A stretch of DNA of 36,496 nt from CAYHDV01 sp047619465 (GTDB lineage Bacteria > Patescibacteriota > Minisyncoccia > Phycocordibacterales > CSBR16-119): positions 1-36,496 of the forward strand of contig JBLHJW010000003.1 of assembly GCA_047619465.1 (NCBI GenBank), given 5' to 3'. Positions 21,877 to 28,832 of the stretch are shown one piece after another. The translations under genes were made by a program, and so were the position numbers. Every line of letters begins with the position of its first letter. Within the stretch, counting starts at the first letter, position 1. Under the pieces are notes generated by a model that had not been told where the DNA came from, did no database searches, and saw only the letters and a program-made list of their open reading frames with translations.

Positions 21877-22830
21877 ATGAAAAAAATATTAACTTCCTTT
21901 ATTTGCCTACTTGTAGGCGGGATAATTTCTGCACAGACGAGTTTTACTACTACAAATTTTGAGGCGCTTATCGCCTTAGAAACTGTACAACAAGAAGATG
22001 CTAAATGGGATGCAATGATTGCAGCTCAAGCCAATCAGGCAAATGTTCCCTCTCAGAAATATGACACGTATCTCAGGGAAAGTGGGTACGAGTTTGAAAA
22101 CCACCAACAAGCTTGGTATGTCGTGCACAAAGGAGACACTGTTGGGGAGTTCATTCCTGTATGGAATGTAAATCTGGTAACAAACCAAACAGAGCCTCAT
22201 CTTTTTACAAAAAGAATGACTATGAAAATGCTTCATGACTCATTGAAGTATAGCGTAGCGATAACCCCAGATGGGATGACAGCTGCATCAATGCCTCTAC
22301 GTATGGAAGGAAAGGCTCTTGCCAACGGTGTGCCATGCGGAGATGGCAAGGTCTACAACTATGGAATTATTATCGCGCATACTAAAAAAGTTGGTTTAAC
22401 CTTTACCCACAAGAAAGAGATTCCTGATTTTCAAAACCAATATGACAAGGTCAAGAGAAGTAAGGGGACACTATTCTTTCTTCCTGCGATTTACAATAAA
22501 GGATCAATGAATCCTTCAACAAAATCTACCGTAGACAGAATTCTTGTGAACAGAATAACTCCGAGGGTTAGCAATGACGTTCTTCCTGGCAAGCAACAGG
22601 GCGTGATCGTCTTCTACAAAAGATACAGCTATCCAAAAGTTATGGAAATAGTCTTTGGATTAGACAGAAAATACAAGAATGGATCTACCAAATCTTCCAC
22701 TAAGCATGTCTATGTTTTAGACGGAGGACCAAACTATGGAGCAGTAGTTAAAAAAAACATTAATGGGAACGTTGATGTAATCGGCACCAGGAATTCTGGA
22801 GTTAACTCATGTTATATAGTTTGTTATTAA
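21877..22830 (+). CDS. Secreted phosphodiester glycosidase-like (NAGPA-type) protein
   Basis: A 317-residue protein with a Sec signal peptide (MKKILTSFICLLVGGIISA) followed by Gln at the predicted mature N-terminus. The first 100 mature residues are Gln/Ala-rich and helical. The remainder resembles the phosphodiester glycosidase domain (PF09992, human NAGPA family): SVAITPDGMTAASMPLRMEGKA, then FFLPAIYNKGSM, then RVSNDVLPGKQQGVIVFYKR, and late HVYVLDGGPNYGAVV, standing for the family's LDGGGSTTM. The last motif is altered (LDGGPN), so catalysis is uncertain. The start is ATG 21877; an upstream in-frame ATG lies in the promoter. The neighbours are unrelated single genes. Confidence 0.65.
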   Translation: MKKILTSFICLLVGGIISAQTSFTTTNFEALIALETVQQEDAKWDAMIAAQANQANVPSQKYDTYLRESGYEFENHQQAWYVVHKGDTVGEFIPVWNVNLVTNQTEPHLFTKRMTMKMLHDSLKYSVAITPDGMTAASMPLRMEGKALANGVPCGDGKVYNYGIIIAHTKKVGLTFTHKKEIPDFQNQYDKVKRSKGTLFFLPAIYNKGSMNPSTKSTVDRILVNRITPRVSNDVLPGKQQGVIVFYKRYSYPKVMEIVFGLDRKYKNGSTKSSTKHVYVLDGGPNYGAVVKKNINGNVDVIGTRNSGVNSCYIVCY

Positions 22831-22846
22831 AGTTAAAACTATTTTC

Positions 22847-22876
22847 AAAAGCCCCGCCATTCGGCGGGGCTTTTTA
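22847..22876. terminator. Bidirectional terminator
   Basis: AAAAGCCCCGCC, loop ATTC, GGCGGGGCTTTTT. It serves the convergent ABC transporter gene too. Confidence 0.9.
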
Positions 22877-22877
22877 A

Positions 22878-24629
22878 TTATCCGAGGTCTAGATACTGAT
22901 GAGAGCTGAGCTCTGTATACTCTACAGAACTCATTAGAAGTTCCTTGTGCGTGCCCCAGTCTTTGAGTCTTCCATTTTTAAAGTAAAATATTTTATCAGC
23001 ATTTACTATGGTGGATAGTCTGTGAGCAATGACTATAGTCGTTCTTCCTTTTGATGCTTTATCAATGGCCGCCTGAATCTCCTTTTCATTTTTGGCATCT
23101 AGATTGCTTGTTGCCTCATCAAAGATAAGAATTTTTGGGTCACGAAGGATTGCCCTAGCAATAGACAGTCTCTGCCTCTCCCCTCCAGAAAATCTAATCC
23201 CTTGTTCTCCAATTTTCTCTTTGAGTCCTTTTTTTGATGACATGATCTTCTTGTAAAGGTTTGTCATTCTCAGAGCTTTTAATAAATCCTTATCTGTAGC
23301 TTTCTTGCGTAATCCATACGTTAGGTTTTGCTTAATTGTGTCATCAAAGAGTTGAGTTGTTTGATCCACATAACCTATGTTTGATAGATAGTCAGACAAG
23401 TCCAAATTCTTCAAGTCGATCCCGTCAATTAAAATCCTACCGCCTTTGGGGTCAAAGTTTCTCAAGAGGAGTCTAACCAAAGTTGTTTTTCCTGATCCAG
23501 AAACACCTACAAAAGCAACTTTTTCTCCTGGATTTATTCTGAAAGACACACTGTTTAAACCAAAGGACTTTGATTCCTGTTCTTGATATTTGTATGACAC
23601 TTTTTCAAATTCTATCTCACCGTTTACTACTGCTTTTTTAATGGGATTATCAGCATGTACGATAGTTGATTTTTTATTAAGCTGTTTTTGATAATCCCTT
23701 ATAGGGGGCAAGTGAATCATGATAGCTCTTTGAAACCACTCCACTCTCCATATTCCAGCTACAGCCATCCCTCCCCACGAGACAACCATTAGAAACTGCC
23801 CTATGGTTATAACTCCTGTATAAGCCTGCCAAGACCCCACCAAGAAAAGCAGTCCAATAACAAATGGATTAATCATAGCAATAATGGTCAGTTTCTTAAC
23901 AAATCTAATCCATAATTGCTTTCCGTATTGCTCGTGAGAATCCACAGACTTCATTAGAGCTTTTGCTGCTAAATTCTCAACGCCCAAATTTTTTGTAAGA
24001 GGGGCGTTTCTTATATGTTCTCCAATAGTTTTATGCTTATTTTTACTTTTCTTCTCCCATATATCAAAATCACTCATCATCTTTCTCGCTATTCTTGTCT
24101 GAAAAAATACGTTAAATGAAAGAGCGACAGCCATAATTATCGCGTATACAGGCTTCAAAAGCAGCAAGGCAACCAGTATCGCTACAAACTTGAGGGCCAT
24201 TGGTATGATCTGGTTGAATATCAGGACAGTTAGGTTCATACTCGACTGAACACCTGCCCTCAAAATTGCGGCTTTTTTGTGTGAATTTCCATCCATGTGC
24301 TCTCCTCCAGAAAAAGAAAAGAAGTTTTTAACTCCGCCCCTAAACATGTCTGGCCGATAATCAAAAGCAAAGTTCTTCTGATCATATATAGCATGAAAAT
24401 AGGAAACAACTCTTTCTAGAATCAAAGCCAGAAAGTACACTCCTACTAAACTGACAATAGGTATAAATGAGTTCAGGTCGCCTCTTGTTATCTCGTCGAT
24501 AATATTCCCAGAAAAATACGGGAGCAAAATACTTACCGCCTGTTGTATGAGGGTAAAAAATACTAAGACAGGTATAACAACCTTGTATTTTTTATTAGCC
24601 CCAAATAAAAATCGTAATGATTTTATCAT
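22878..24629 (-). CDS. ABC exporter, fused permease and ATPase (MsbA/type IV exporter fold)
   Basis: A 583-residue half-transporter working as a homodimer; exports a lipid, peptide or drug. The N-terminal six-helix domain (about 1-320) is followed by an ATPase domain with all motifs: Walker A GVSGSGKTTL (about 373), Q-loop YVDQTTQLF, signature FSGGERQRLSIARA (about 478; LSGGE reads FSGGE), Walker B ILIFDEATSNLD and H-loop IVIAHRLST. The substrate cannot be read from the sequence. The first 100 residues contain a cytoplasmic segment with a GVKNFFSFSGGEHMDGNSHKKAA stretch, typical of the coupling-helix region. It follows the 24658 gene on the same strand with 28 bp between. Confidence 0.93.
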   Translation of the reverse strand: MIKSLRFLFGANKKYKVVIPVLVFFTLIQQAVSILLPYFSGNIIDEITRGDLNSFIPIVSLVGVYFLALILERVVSYFHAIYDQKNFAFDYRPDMFRGGVKNFFSFSGGEHMDGNSHKKAAILRAGVQSSMNLTVLIFNQIIPMALKFVAILVALLLLKPVYAIIMAVALSFNVFFQTRIARKMMSDFDIWEKKSKNKHKTIGEHIRNAPLTKNLGVENLAAKALMKSVDSHEQYGKQLWIRFVKKLTIIAMINPFVIGLLFLVGSWQAYTGVITIGQFLMVVSWGGMAVAGIWRVEWFQRAIMIHLPPIRDYQKQLNKKSTIVHADNPIKKAVVNGEIEFEKVSYKYQEQESKSFGLNSVSFRINPGEKVAFVGVSGSGKTTLVRLLLRNFDPKGGRILIDGIDLKNLDLSDYLSNIGYVDQTTQLFDDTIKQNLTYGLRKKATDKDLLKALRMTNLYKKIMSSKKGLKEKIGEQGIRFSGGERQRLSIARAILRDPKILIFDEATSNLDAKNEKEIQAAIDKASKGRTTIVIAHRLSTIVNADKIFYFKNGRLKDWGTHKELLMSSVEYTELSSHQYLDLG

Positions 24630-24657
24630 TTACCACTATGCAAAGTTAATTTATAAG

Positions 24658-24996
24658 TTAATCTCGTCTCTTCCAAAAGAAAACCCAAAAGAAAGTTCCA
24701 ACCAAAAGAAAGGCTGCGCCATCAATAATATCTTCTGTTTTTTGAGCTACAAATCGTGAGTGCTCTGTCTCTATAATCTCTTCTTTACATGTTTCTATTT
24801 GCTCAGGTGTTTGCTCTATTTCCTTCTCCAATTGAGGGCTGTATTTGTTTTCACAACCAAATCTAGTGTCATAAGAAATTGAAACATCAAATACCAATTT
24901 AAAAGTAGAAGAAATTAACATTGTTGATCCGATGGCAACAAAAATAATTCCGATAAGCAGTCCCAGTGATGGGATAAGTTTTTTTAGCCATTCCAT
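24658..24996 (-). CDS. Two-helix membrane protein with an extracellular cysteine pair
   Basis: A 112-residue protein with two membrane helices (about 9-31 and 91-109). The outside loop of about 55 residues contains FGCENKYSP and ETCKEEI, two Cys that may pair. The C-terminus is FWKRRD. I recognise no family; such hairpins with an acidic Cys-containing loop occur in Parcubacteria. A TACAAT box ends 6 nt before the ATG, giving a probable leaderless message. It stands before the ABC exporter on the same strand, so a partnership is possible but unproven. Confidence 0.75.
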   Translation of the reverse strand: MEWLKKLIPSLGLLIGIIFVAIGSTMLISSTFKLVFDVSISYDTRFGCENKYSPQLEKEIEQTPEQIETCKEEIIETEHSRFVAQKTEDIIDGAAFLLVGTFFWVFFWKRRD

Positions 24997-25002
24997 TTGA
25001 TT

Positions 25003-25008
25003 ATTGTA
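25003..25008 (-). promoter_or_regulatory. -10 box for a leaderless mRNA
   Basis: On the minus strand TACAAT, 6 nt before the ATG at 24996. Confidence 0.5.
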
Positions 25009-25017
25009 TCAGATAAA

Positions 25018-25048
25018 AACAAAAAAGACTGCTGTGCAGCAGTCTTTT
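25018..25048 (-). terminator. Terminator of the small-peptide genes
   Basis: On the minus strand AAAAGACTGCTG / CAGCAGTCTTTTTT, followed by TTTTTATC. The stem is 12 bp with a 2-nt centre (a near-perfect palindrome). Confidence 0.85.
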
Positions 25049-25181
25049 AATCTAATAATTTTTTTAATTTAGATTTAATCATTTTGAAAATATTAATAAG
25101 TCCGACAGTAACTGCCAAAACTATCAACACCGGAACAACCATAAGGTTAAATCCTTCTCCATCTTCACTTGGACTTTCCAT
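25047..25181 (-). CDS. 44-aa single-helix membrane peptide
   Basis: ATG 25181 opens MESPSEDGEGFNLMVVPV ... ending in a Lys-rich tail (KMIKSKLKKLLD). Acidic N-terminus outside, one helix (about residues 14-32), basic C-terminus inside: a typical type-I-like small membrane peptide. The start lies in the end of the previous small gene (17-bp overlap), and the stop touches the terminator hairpin. Function unknown. Confidence 0.6.
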   Translation of the reverse strand: MESPSEDGEGFNLMVVPVLIVLAVTVGLINIFKMIKSKLKKLLD

Positions 25182-25287
25182 TTTCTATATTTTTAGAAGT
25201 TTCTGAAAATAACTCAAGAAATGGTGCTTTATTGATAAAGTATATAAGGCACCACAATGTATATGCAAATTTTTTCATTACTCTCAT
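25165..25287 (-). CDS. 40-aa hydrophobic peptide, overlapping the next gene
   Basis: ATG 25287 (MRVMKKFAYTLWCLIYF) or the inner ATG 25278. One short hydrophobic helix (about residues 7-19), then a polar tail ending ENGKSK. Its end overlaps the start of the 44-aa peptide by 17 bp, so the two may be translated together. There is no known relative. It could also be only a leader for the following gene. Confidence 0.45.
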   Translation of the reverse strand: MRVMKKFAYTLWCLIYFINKAPFLELFSETSKNIENGKSK

Positions 25288-25312
25288 TTGATCTATTTTA
25301 ACTAACAATACC

Positions 25313-25341
25313 ATCAAAAAAACAGGGTTACAACCCTGTTT
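25313..25341 (-). terminator. Terminator of the gene at 25351
   Basis: On the minus strand AAACAGGGTT / AACCCTGTTTTTTT. Its sequence is nearly repeated at 25566-25596. Confidence 0.8.
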
Positions 25342-25350
25342 AAATATCAA

Positions 25351-25542
25351 TTAATTTCGTCTCGGGAAAATTCTAAAGTTTCGAAGAAGACTCCAGTTAG
25401 GACTCTTTCGAGCCTGACTTTCTTTCTGAAGCTCGGCAATTCTCTCAAAGCGTCTCATGTCTGATGGCTTCATGTCTTTTAAACTTCTTATTTTGAAATT
25501 CTCGCCATGTACTAAAATGTCACTCAGATTTGTCTTTGGCAT
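25351..25542 (-). CDS. Small basic protein
   Basis: A 63-residue protein of unknown function. The N-terminal half is MPKTNLSDILVHGENFKIRSL, followed by a charged helix (KPSDMRRFERIAELQKESQARKS) and a basic aromatic end (WSLLRNFRIFPRRN). Net charge is strongly positive. The helix with regular Met/Leu could form a coiled coil. A TATACT box on the minus strand (25564-25559) lies 16 nt before the ATG, and a good terminator follows the stop. It stands directly after trpS. Confidence 0.6.
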   Translation of the reverse strand: MPKTNLSDILVHGENFKIRSLKDMKPSDMRRFERIAELQKESQARKSPNWSLLRNFRIFPRRN

Positions 25543-25565
25543 GACTTTGTTTTTATTCAGTATAT

Positions 25566-25597
25566 ATCAAAAAAGCAGTGTTACAACCCCACTTTTT
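25566..25597 (-). terminator. Terminator-like end of trpS
   Basis: On the minus strand AGTGGGGTTGTAACACTGCTTTTTTGAT. The stem AGTG/CACT is weak, but the T-run is good. The trpS stop codon lies inside. Confidence 0.45.
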
Positions 25598-26549
25598 CTT
25601 TTACTTCTTTCATTTTTTCTTCAGCAACCTTTCGAGCTTTTCTAGACCCTTCTGACAAAATTTTGTCTACCAATTCTGGATTTAATTCAAACTTTTCTCT
25701 ACGTTCTCTCATGGGGGCAATCATCTCAATAACCGCTTCAAGAAGAAGTTTCTTTGCATCTCCATACCCAAGTCCCCCAGTCTCTAGTCCTGATTTCATT
25801 TCTTCGACCTTCTCAACTGAAGCAACAAGTTTGTATATCTGATAAACAATTACATCATCTGGATTCTTTTTATCTTCAGGCTCTTTACTGTCTGTGACAA
25901 TAGACATCACAGCTTTCTTAATTTCAGAATCAGTTCCAAAAAGTGGAATTGTATTGTTATAAGACTTACTCATCTTCTGACCGTCCACACCAGGAACAAC
26001 AGCTACATCCTTCAGAATCATGGCTTCAGGCTCTGCAAAAGTATCTCCGTAATGGTTATTGAACTTTCTGGCAATATCTCGTGCCATTTCAACATGCTGC
26101 TCTTGATCTTTTCCGACAGGAACAACTTCTCCGTCCATCATAAGTATGTCAGCGGCCATAAGAACAGGATAGTCGTATAAACCAACAGAAGCCTCTATTC
26201 CCTTCTCGGTTTTATCTTTATATGAGTGGGCACGTGCCAACCATGGCATGGTAACCAAACAATTAAAAATCCAAGTCAGCTCTGGAAGTTCTGGAAGTTC
26301 TGACTGAACAAAGAGTGTTATTTTTTCCGGGTCAAGACCAACAGCTAAATAGTCTAAAACAACGTCTCGAGTAAATTTAAGCAAATCATCTCTGTTTTGA
26401 ACTGTTGTTAGAGCATGATAGTTAACTACAGATATAAAAGCATTATGAGAATTTTGAAACTCTACAAACTGACGCATAGCTCCGAGGTAGTTTCCTAAGT
26501 GTAATTGACCAGAAGGCTGTATAGCGGATACAAGTGTTTTCTTTTTCAT
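25581..26549 (-). CDS. trpS: Tryptophanyl-tRNA synthetase
   Basis: Class I synthetase charging tRNA-Trp. The 322 residues are typical. The HIGH element is QPSGQLHLGNYLGA (11-24). The tryptophan pocket region reads DYPVLMAADILMMDGEVVPVGKDQEQHVEMARDIA, and the KMSKS loop GQKMSKSYNN lies near 194. All catalytic elements are intact. A TACAAT box 6 nt before the ATG predicts a leaderless message; there is no T-box or attenuator leader here, in contrast to aspS. Confidence 0.97.
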   Translation of the reverse strand: MKKKTLVSAIQPSGQLHLGNYLGAMRQFVEFQNSHNAFISVVNYHALTTVQNRDDLLKFTRDVVLDYLAVGLDPEKITLFVQSELPELPELTWIFNCLVTMPWLARAHSYKDKTEKGIEASVGLYDYPVLMAADILMMDGEVVPVGKDQEQHVEMARDIARKFNNHYGDTFAEPEAMILKDVAVVPGVDGQKMSKSYNNTIPLFGTDSEIKKAVMSIVTDSKEPEDKKNPDDVIVYQIYKLVASVEKVEEMKSGLETGGLGYGDAKKLLLEAVIEMIAPMRERREKFELNPELVDKILSEGSRKARKVAEEKMKEVKEKVGL

Positions 26550-26555
26550 AGAAGC

Positions 26556-26561
26556 ATTGTA
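26556..26561 (-). promoter_or_regulatory. -10 box for a leaderless trpS mRNA
   Basis: On the minus strand TACAAT, 6 nt before the ATG at 26549. Confidence 0.55.
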
Positions 26562-26576
26562 TCAGAAAGGAGCAAA

Positions 26577-26605
26577 CAAAAAAGACCCATTACTTGAGTC
26601 TTTGT
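26577..26605 (-). terminator. Terminator of the gene at 26590
   Basis: On the minus strand AAAGACTCA / TGGGTCTTT (one G-U), then TTTG. The stop codon is in the loop. Confidence 0.75.
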
Positions 26606-26994
26606 TTAAATGGTCTAATGTGAGCCTTACTATACAGACTCATCATATATGATTTATTTGCTAGAAAAAAAGCCGCTTTGATGGGTTCTTCCTCTGAGTT
26701 TGCTGTGTAGGCTGTGAATTTCCCCGGACCTTTTTCCATAAAATATTTCAGCCACTGAGTATAAAAATCCATTTCTACTATCAAATAATGATCTTCATTA
26801 GAAAGCAACCACCTATCGATTTTTGGTAGAGAATCCCTGTGAATTTTTAAAGGATCTTTACCCATGTAGTCAATTTCGAATCGAGAGAATAATAATTTAT
26901 TAAAAAAAGATTCCTCGCTTATTCTGATATCAAACATAAGATTATGAGAACCCTCAGAGGGTTTATGCCTCGTAGAAGGAATTAAATGTACCAT
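26590..26994 (-). CDS. Hypothetical soluble protein
   Basis: A 134-residue protein without signal or membrane helix, which I cannot assign. The sequence alternates short strands and helices (MFDIRISEESFFNKLLFSRFEIDYMG, DHYLIVEMDFYTQWLKYFMEKGPGKFTAYTANSEEEPIKAAFFLANKSY) and is rich in Phe and Tyr, so a compact alpha/beta domain is likely. It is a single transcription unit with a TTGACA promoter and an overlapping terminator, as for other accessory genes of this window. Confidence 0.75.
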   Translation of the reverse strand: MVHLIPSTRHKPSEGSHNLMFDIRISEESFFNKLLFSRFEIDYMGKDPLKIHRDSLPKIDRWLLSNEDHYLIVEMDFYTQWLKYFMEKGPGKFTAYTANSEEEPIKAAFFLANKSYMMSLYSKAHIRPFKQRLK

Positions 26995-27018
26995 TCTATG
27001 TCTTTTTAATTTTAATTT

Positions 27019-27046
27019 AGGTTATCATAATTTATTTAGATGTCAA
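27019..27046 (-). promoter_or_regulatory. Promoter of the gene at 26994
   Basis: On the minus strand TTGACA (27046-27041), 16-bp spacer, TAACCT (27024-27019); the leader of 24 nt is A-rich without Shine-Dalgarno. Confidence 0.55.
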
Positions 27047-27077
27047 AAAAAATAACCCCAAGGAACTCGGGGTTATT
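27043..27077 (-). terminator. Strong minus-strand terminator
   Basis: On the minus strand AATAACCCCGAG / CTTGGGGTTATT with a UUC loop and eight T's. A G-U pair in the stem exists only on this strand. Its upstream transcript on this strand would be the structured segment 27080-27300. Confidence 0.8.
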
Positions 27078-27079
27078 TC

Positions 27080-27300
27080 GCAGCGTGCGGTGCTTTTGAA
27101 TGCATGGCAGCTGCTGGCAGAGTGATGAAGAACCAACAAGACCACTCTGAGTGTGGCGGAGGTCCCAAAGTTTGGGAAGAAAAAGAAATCCACTTTTCCC
27201 TGAGGGTTGAATTTCCTTTACGCAAGAGATGATAGCTCTTGCAGAGATTCAATCTTCCTAAACTTTGGTAAACAGGCTTTAGGCCTGAGTCCTCCCATGT
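27080..27300. ncRNA. Candidate structured non-coding RNA upstream of dnaB
   Basis: No gene is possible here, but the stretch folds into nested helices. GCAGC (27080-27084) pairs with GCTGC (27110-27114), enclosing a longer hairpin. A 16-position stem joins 27165-27180 with 27253-27268. Stacked inside it are TTGAAT/ATTCAA (27207-27212 with 27247-27252) and GCAAGAG/CTCTTGC (27222-27228 with 27236-27242). Outside are hairpin CAGGC/GCCTG (27273-27287) and closing GGAGG/CCTCC (27158-27162 with 27291-27295). Two pairs are G-U when read on the plus strand but A-C on the minus strand, favouring plus (toward dnaB). The terminator at 27043-27077 favours minus. I could not match it to RNase P, tmRNA, SRP or 6S RNA by their conserved sequences. 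Confidence 0.6.
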
Positions 27301-27425
27301 GTCATTAAAAAGAACGGATTTACAGTATCACATACTATTGCATCTTTGGCAACAGTTATGTCACTATCCACAGATTCTCCACTATTTTCTAAGCAAAATT
27401 GAAATCCTTGTTTCCCTCTTTATGT

Positions 27426-27431
27426 TAAAAT
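27426..27431 (+). promoter_or_regulatory. -10 box for a leaderless dnaB mRNA
   Basis: TAAAAT ends 6 nt before the ATG at 27438. Confidence 0.5.
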
Positions 27432-27437
27432 TACCAA

Positions 27438-28829
27438 ATGAAAAAAACCGGTCAGAGCGGGAGAATACCACCCCATAGCATAGAGAGTGAGCAGGCTGTT
27501 TTAGGAGCGATTATGCTTCGCGCTGATGCTATTCACGATGTGATAGACATGCTTATTCCAGCGACTTTCTATAGTGAAAAACACCGAATGATATACAAAG
27601 CAATGTTGGACCTTTCAACTAAGTCAGAGCCTATTGATCTAGTCTCTGTCTCTGCCAAGTTGGAAGAGAAAAAAGAGCTTGAGGCTATTGGAGGAAGATC
27701 ATACTTAATAGATCTAACAAACACGGTTCCCGCTGCAACAAACGTTAAACACTACGGAAACATCGTAGATAAAAAATTTCTTTTAAGATCTCTAATCAAT
27801 GCAGCAGATACTATTGTGGAACTTGGTTTCAATGATGACGCAACTGAAGTTGGCGATATTCTTGATATGGCAGAGAAGCAAATATTCTCCATTACGGGAA
27901 ACCCAAAAGGTGCAAAATTCATATCTATTAAGGAGTCACTGAAAGAAACATGGGAACAGCTGGAAAAACTTCAAGATTCAGAAGATGGTATTCGAGGTGT
28001 CCCTACTGGATACCCGTCTCTGGATAACTTACTCTCTGGGCTTCAGCCATCTGACCTAATTATTCTTGCGGCTCGTCCTTCCATGGGAAAAACTACTTTA
28101 GCACTAGATATGGCACGACACGCCGCTACAAAGCACAATGTTCCTGTTGCAATATTCTCACTCGAGATGAGCGCAAACCAGCTTACTCAACGTATGCTAG
28201 CAGCTGAGTCCCAGGTGAACGCTTGGAACTTGCGAACCGGTAAAATTAAAGATGAGAATGATTTTGAGAAAATTAGAGATGCTCTAGGAACCCTTTCAAA
28301 AGCTCCTATCTATATTGACGATATGGCAGGAAACTCTATCGTAAAGATGAAAGCTGTTTGTCGTAGACTGAAGTCAGAACATGGACTAGGTCTAATTGTT
28401 GTTGATTACCTGCAACTTATGTCTGCCGGAAAGAACTTCGACTCTATGGTAAACCAAGTTACAGAGATATCACGATCTCTAAAGGCTCTTGCTCGTGAAG
28501 TAGACGCGCCTGTTCTAGCCCTATCTCAGCTCTCCCGTGCTGTGGAAGCACGTGGAGGAAAACCTCGACTGTCTGACCTTCGTGACTCCGGATCTATTGA
28601 GCAGGATGCTGATGTGGTAATGTTTATTCACAGAGAAGACAGAATGGGGTCACGATCAGACGATGAGAATACCGGAATGGCAGAAATCCTAATTGAGAAG
28701 CACCGAAATGGACCTGTTGGAAAAGTGGACCTATTCTTTGATGAGAAAACCAGCACTTTCATGTCTATTGAGAAAAGTGATATGGGTGGATTTGCTAACA
28801 GCGGAGGAGGATCACTAGACGATTTTTAA
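27438..28829 (+). CDS. dnaB: Replicative DNA helicase DnaB
   Basis: Hexameric helicase that unwinds DNA ahead of the replisome and recruits primase. The 463 residues contain the N-terminal helical domain (PPHSIESEQAVLGAIML), a linker, and the RecA-like motor with Walker A AARPSMGKTTLALDMA (211-226), Walker B LGLIVVDYLQLM, and EVDAPVLALSQLSRAVEARGGKPRLSDLRDSGSIEQDADVVMFIHRE, the DnaB4-type signature. There is no intein and no unusual insertion. recR starts 3 bp after the stop, so they form an operon. Confidence 0.98.
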   Translation: MKKTGQSGRIPPHSIESEQAVLGAIMLRADAIHDVIDMLIPATFYSEKHRMIYKAMLDLSTKSEPIDLVSVSAKLEEKKELEAIGGRSYLIDLTNTVPAATNVKHYGNIVDKKFLLRSLINAADTIVELGFNDDATEVGDILDMAEKQIFSITGNPKGAKFISIKESLKETWEQLEKLQDSEDGIRGVPTGYPSLDNLLSGLQPSDLIILAARPSMGKTTLALDMARHAATKHNVPVAIFSLEMSANQLTQRMLAAESQVNAWNLRTGKIKDENDFEKIRDALGTLSKAPIYIDDMAGNSIVKMKAVCRRLKSEHGLGLIVVDYLQLMSAGKNFDSMVNQVTEISRSLKALAREVDAPVLALSQLSRAVEARGGKPRLSDLRDSGSIEQDADVVMFIHREDRMGSRSDDENTGMAEILIEKHRNGPVGKVDLFFDEKTSTFMSIEKSDMGGFANSGGGSLDDF

Positions 28830-28832
28830 AAT

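Noticed and set aside
27080..27300. Structured segment as RNase P RNA, tmRNA, SRP RNA or 6S RNA
   Set aside because: None of the conserved sequences (GAGGAAAGUCC, a tRNA-like TΨC arm with tag frame, GGAAGGAAGCAG) is found on either strand; left unassigned.
27355..27375. DnaA-box-like TATCCACA upstream of dnaB
   Set aside because: Only one copy and imperfect (CTATCCACA for TTATCCACA); no cluster, no dnaA or dnaN nearby, so no evidence for an origin.
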